Below are positions 12,439 through 15,348 of a stretch of 15,348 nucleotides of DNA, piece after piece. The position numbers and the translations under genes were made by a program. The stretch is taken from assembly GCA_002340255.1 (NCBI GenBank), contig DDLS01000041.1, forward strand, positions 1 to 15,348, read 5' to 3'. How positions within the stretch are numbered: position 1 is the first letter of the stretch; the number at the start of each line of letters is the position of its first letter. This DNA comes from Cyanobacteria bacterium UBA2566. Its GTDB lineage: Bacteria > Cyanobacteriota > Cyanobacteriia > Cyanobacteriales > Desertifilaceae. The notes under the pieces are model-generated. The model made no database searches. It worked only from the letters and a program-made list of their open reading frames with translations, and was not told the DNA's origin.

Positions 12439-14685
12439 ATGACGATTACAACCCAAACCCTAGGTTATCCCCGGATTGGCAAAAAACGGGAAGTAAAAAA
12501 AGCTCAAGAAGCCTTTTGGAGAGGCAAATCTGATGAAGCAACCTTGCGGCAAACCGTCGAGGAGGTGGAGATGAACAACTGGAAAACCCAGTTAGAGGCA
12601 GGAATCGATCGCATCGGAGTGGGTGATGGAAGTCTGTACGATCTGGTTCTGGACTGGAGCGTCCGTTTAGGGATTATTCCGGAACGCTTCCAAAGCTTAT
12701 CGGGAATAGACCGCTATTTTGCCATGGCACGAGGCAAAGATGGAAGTCCGGCTCTGGAGATGACTAAATGGTTCGATACCAACTATCACTATCTCGTCCC
12801 AGAAATCACTCAGCCCCTGCAAGATGCGGATTTTAGCGACTATATTGCTACTGTCCAACGCGCTCAAAGCATTCTGGGCGATAGAACCACTCCCCTTATC
12901 CTCGGACCCTTGACTCTCCTGCGTTTAAGCCGCTTAGAGCTTGACTTGAAAAAGACAGCCGCTCTATTGTGCGATCGCTATCTGCACCTGCTTCAGGAAC
13001 TCAAAACTCTCGGTGTATCGGAAGTTCAAATTCAAGAACCGGCCTTGGTTCTGGCTACACCAGACCCCTATCCCGCTCTGTATCAATCCCTCTACAGTCG
13101 TTTTGCTCAAGTCGGATTACCCGTGAACTTGGTCACCACGTTCGATGACTTGGGTGAAGCCTATGATTGGGTGACTCAATTGCCCGTATCTGCCATTAGC
13201 CTAGACTTTACACGGGGGAAAAATCTGGAATTATTGAAAGATCGAGGGTTTCCTAGTGACAAACGCCTCGGTGTCGGTTTGGTGGATGCTCGCAATATCT
13301 GGAAAATTCGCCCAGAAGCAGCCCTCTCTACCTTACTCGACATTCAAGCCATTACCTCCAACTTCAGCATTCAGCCTTCAGCCTCCCTGCAATTTGTCCC
13401 CTACGATGCCACGTTAGAAACCAAACTTCCAGAGGCTCTGCGGAATGTTCTCAGTTTTGCTCGGCAAAAGTTAGAGGAATTGGTAGCACTGGCAAATGCA
13501 GCGAATACCAAAGATACGGCAACCTTCTCCCAACCGTATAAACAAGCCTGGCAAGCCTTTGAGGAGTTTAATCAGCCCAACTCAGAAGTGCAAGCTGCTT
13601 TAAAGAACTTATCTGTTCGGGACTTTCAGCGCTCTCTTGACCATCCTTTACGGTTGACCAAACAGGTGCAATTGCCTCCTCTGCCTACCACCACCATCGG
13701 CTCTTTCCCCCAAACCAAGGAAGTGCGGCAACTGCGGGTGAAGGTCAAGCGGGGAGAGTTGAGTGAGGAACAATATCAAGAGGCGATCGATGCCCAGATT
13801 GCTGAATGTATCAAACTTCAAGAAGAGATTGGCCTCGATGTCTTGGTGCATGGGGAATTTGAGCGCACCGATATGGTGGAATACTTTGGACAAAAATTAG
13901 AAGGATTTGCCTTCACTGTCCAGGGTTGGGTACAAAGCTATGGCAGTCGCTGCGTCCGTCCCCCGATTATTTATGGCGATGTTTCTCGTCCGCAACCGAT
14001 GACGGTGCGGGAGTTTAACGTGGCTCAAGCTTTGACGAAAAAACCAGTAAAAGGAATGCTCACCGGGCCGATCACAATCCTGAATTGGTCTTTTCCCCGT
14101 GCCGATATTTCCCGATCGGATCAAGCCTTTCAGATTGCGTTAGCCTTGCGCCAAGAGGTGGCAGATTTAGAGGCAGCGGGTTCCCAGGTGATTCAGGTGG
14201 ATGAACCTGCTTTGCGGGAAGGGCTACCCCTGAAGGCAGAGCGTTGGAGTGAATATCTGTCTTGGGCGGTCGATGCGTTTCGTCTATCAACGGCGATCGC
14301 CCGGCCGGAAACCCAAATTCATACCCATATGTGCTACTGCGAGTTCGGCGATATTATCCGCGATATCGAGAATCTTGATGCTGATGTGATTTCTATTGAG
14401 AATAGTCGCAGTAATAACCGCACGTTGCAAGAAGTCACGCAAGCAGGTTATTCTCATCAAATTGGTAATGGAGTCTATGATATTCACTCTCCTGTCGTAC
14501 CCACTACTGAGCAGTTGGTCGAACAGTTGAAGTCGGGTATTACCAACCTTCCGACAGAACAAATTTGGGTTAATCCAGATTGTGGACTCAAAACTCGCCG
14601 TTGGGAAGAAGTGATTCCAGCCTTGAAAAATATGGTGAAAGCAGCACAAGTGTTGCGTACCGAACTCCCCTCTCGCTCTCAATAG
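12439..14685 (+). CDS. metE: Cobalamin-independent methionine synthase
   Basis: 5-methyltetrahydropteroyltriglutamate-homocysteine methyltransferase: it transfers the methyl group of methyl-tetrahydrofolate to homocysteine, forming methionine in the cytoplasm without B12. The 748 residues match the usual two-barrel enzyme. The N-terminal folate-side signature GYPRIGKKREVKKA is at 9-22. In the catalytic half, zinc is held by H630 and C632 (THMC), E654 (ISIENSRS) and C715 (NPDCGLKTR), with spacing identical to E. coli H641, C643, E665 and C726. A cobalamin riboswitch in its leader implies repression when B12 is present, and so probably a B12-dependent MetH elsewhere in the genome. The ATG at 12439 is the only sensible start, although the ribosome binding site is weak. 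It is apparently monocistronic. Confidence 0.97.
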   Translation: MTITTQTLGYPRIGKKREVKKAQEAFWRGKSDEATLRQTVEEVEMNNWKTQLEAGIDRIGVGDGSLYDLVLDWSVRLGIIPERFQSLSGIDRYFAMARGKDGSPALEMTKWFDTNYHYLVPEITQPLQDADFSDYIATVQRAQSILGDRTTPLILGPLTLLRLSRLELDLKKTAALLCDRYLHLLQELKTLGVSEVQIQEPALVLATPDPYPALYQSLYSRFAQVGLPVNLVTTFDDLGEAYDWVTQLPVSAISLDFTRGKNLELLKDRGFPSDKRLGVGLVDARNIWKIRPEAALSTLLDIQAITSNFSIQPSASLQFVPYDATLETKLPEALRNVLSFARQKLEELVALANAANTKDTATFSQPYKQAWQAFEEFNQPNSEVQAALKNLSVRDFQRSLDHPLRLTKQVQLPPLPTTTIGSFPQTKEVRQLRVKVKRGELSEEQYQEAIDAQIAECIKLQEEIGLDVLVHGEFERTDMVEYFGQKLEGFAFTVQGWVQSYGSRCVRPPIIYGDVSRPQPMTVREFNVAQALTKKPVKGMLTGPITILNWSFPRADISRSDQAFQIALALRQEVADLEAAGSQVIQVDEPALREGLPLKAERWSEYLSWAVDAFRLSTAIARPETQIHTHMCYCEFGDIIRDIENLDADVISIENSRSNNRTLQEVTQAGYSHQIGNGVYDIHSPVVPTTEQLVEQLKSGITNLPTEQIWVNPDCGLKTRRWEEVIPALKNMVKAAQVLRTELPSRSQ

Positions 14686-14710
14686 ACTCAACGTTTGACT
14701 CCTATAACAA

Positions 14711-14749
14711 GGGAAGGGGGAGTAAAGACATTTTTTGTTCTCCGTTCCC
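14711..14749 (+). terminator. Imperfect hairpin after metE
   Basis: GGGAAGGGGGAG (14711-14722) can pair with CTCCGTTCCC (14740-14749) with a mismatch and a bulge. It lies 26 bp after the metE stop. The T-run (14731-14736) is in the loop rather than after the stem, so it is a poor match to an intrinsic terminator. The TTCCCTGTTCCC text is repeat-like. Confidence 0.3.
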
Positions 14750-14846
14750 TGTTCCCTAAAACCACAATTGAGCTGTCCTAACTTAACGAGTTCCTTGCTA
14801 TATACCACCGAGAGAATAGAGAACGTCTACACAAACCCAACTTCTT

Positions 14847-15284
14847 ATGGAAAATGATCGCTTGAACTGGGAACAGGAATTTATTGCGACGAATTTCATG
14901 GCGATCGCTTATAATGCTTGGGCTGGCTATTTGAGTGCATCTCGCGGGGTAGTCATTTGCTCTACCCATCATCCCCATCTGGGGATAACTGGTGAAACGT
15001 TTTCGGCTGCCTTTGTTCCCCGTTGTCGTCTCGCGCCTTTTCTCAATGCTTGGCTAAGTACTCCCGATACCCGAATTGTACGCCATCATTTTATGAACGC
15101 CCATATTTTGGAAGCAGTCGATACTTACTGTCCAGAAACAGAAGTGATTTTTTTATTAGAATCTGGGAATCAAGTGACATTCTTTTACCTCAAAAATCTA
15201 CCCTTGACCCCTCCAGAGGGCTACGATCGCATCTCTAGAATGAGGGACGAATTTCACCCCTCTCTCTCGAAAGTCAATTCTTGA
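14847..15284 (+). CDS. Hypothetical protein, 145 residues
   Basis: A complete frame from ATG at 14847 to TGA at 15284. I do not recognise the family. The N-terminal half is helical and aromatic-rich (FMAIAYNAWAGYL at 17-29), then come GVVICSTHHPHLGITGE (34-50), the segment VRHHFMNAHILEAVDTYCP and a C-terminal strand region (VIFLLESGNQVTFFYL). The clustered His and Cys residues (THHPH, HH, AH) could bind a metal, but no known site is evident. There is no signal peptide and no clear membrane segment. It starts 161 bp after metE on the same strand, without a ribosome binding site, and is probably an independent cytoplasmic protein. Codon use, including a HIP1 site inside the gene, looks native. 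Confidence 0.75.
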   Translation: MENDRLNWEQEFIATNFMAIAYNAWAGYLSASRGVVICSTHHPHLGITGETFSAAFVPRCRLAPFLNAWLSTPDTRIVRHHFMNAHILEAVDTYCPETEVIFLLESGNQVTFFYLKNLPLTPPEGYDRISRMRDEFHPSLSKVNS

Positions 15285-15303
15285 AGATATATAGTCATTC
15301 CAA

Positions 15304-15348
15304 TTAAGTTCCGTACAGTTTGACCCACTCATCCAGAGTTGTACCGGA
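15304..15348 (-). CDS. Possible 3' end of a minus-strand gene cut by the window edge
   Basis: On the minus strand the last bases of the window read in one frame as SGTTLDEWVKLYGT followed by TAA (15306-15304). It looks like an ordinary protein C-terminus and would converge with the gene ending at 15284. Only 14 codons are visible, so this is weak. Confidence 0.25.
   Translation of the reverse strand, partial: SGTTLDEWVKLYGT

Noticed and set aside
13648..14808. Several antisense frames over metE
   Set aside because: They are shadows of the firmly identified metE coding sequence.

Overview
The window reads as cyanobacterial chromosome. The palindrome GCGATCGC (HIP1) occurs about twenty times, and several proteins belong to types typical of cyanobacteria: a Uma2-family nuclease-like protein with a Gln/Glu/Arg-rich tail, a DUF1824-like protein, a PhnD-like periplasmic protein next to a sensor histidine kinase, and a degenerate-Nudix NrtR regulator. 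The style of short palindromes and short tandem repeats suggests a filamentous, Oscillatoriales-like species, but this is inference. No tRNA, rRNA, CRISPR array or intact insertion sequence was seen.

Region 1 (1-6260, mostly minus strand) is an NAD cofactor cluster. Read in transcription order it runs pncB (nicotinate phosphoribosyltransferase), nadD (nicotinate-nucleotide adenylyltransferase), an NrtR-type regulator, an RNase III-fold protein lacking the catalytic acidic residues, nadE (glutamine-dependent NAD synthetase), then a Uma2-family gene. The three enzymes give the full Preiss-Handler route from nicotinate to NAD. The NrtR-like protein would sense NAD-related ligands and control the set. 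A promoter with exact TTGACA and TATAAT boxes precedes a corrected pncB start. A possible 3' gene end on the plus strand lies at the left edge.

Region 2 (6262-6900) is an intergenic zone with a 48-residue small protein gene on the plus strand. It has a very good ribosome binding site, a hairpin abutting its -10 box, and an 11-bp stem plus T-run terminator. A second terminator-like hairpin upstream has no gene attached to it.

Region 3 (6901-11484, minus strand) holds a DUF1824-like gene, a membrane sensor histidine kinase, a 5'-truncated remnant of a PhnD-like binding protein, about 300 bp without a gene, and a 499-residue protein of unknown function with two C-terminal membrane segments.

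Region 4 (11485-14808, plus strand) is a cobalamin riboswitch followed by metE, the B12-independent methionine synthase. This is the classic arrangement in which B12 represses the B12-independent enzyme. The 535 nt between aptamer and start codon are unusually long and hold several hairpins, including a pair that looks mutually exclusive. A 145-residue hypothetical gene follows metE, and a possible minus-strand gene end lies at the right edge.

The most interesting items are the catalytically dead, apparently tandem RNase III-fold protein inside the NAD operon, the small protein gene with its own regulatory signals, and the long structured metE leader.
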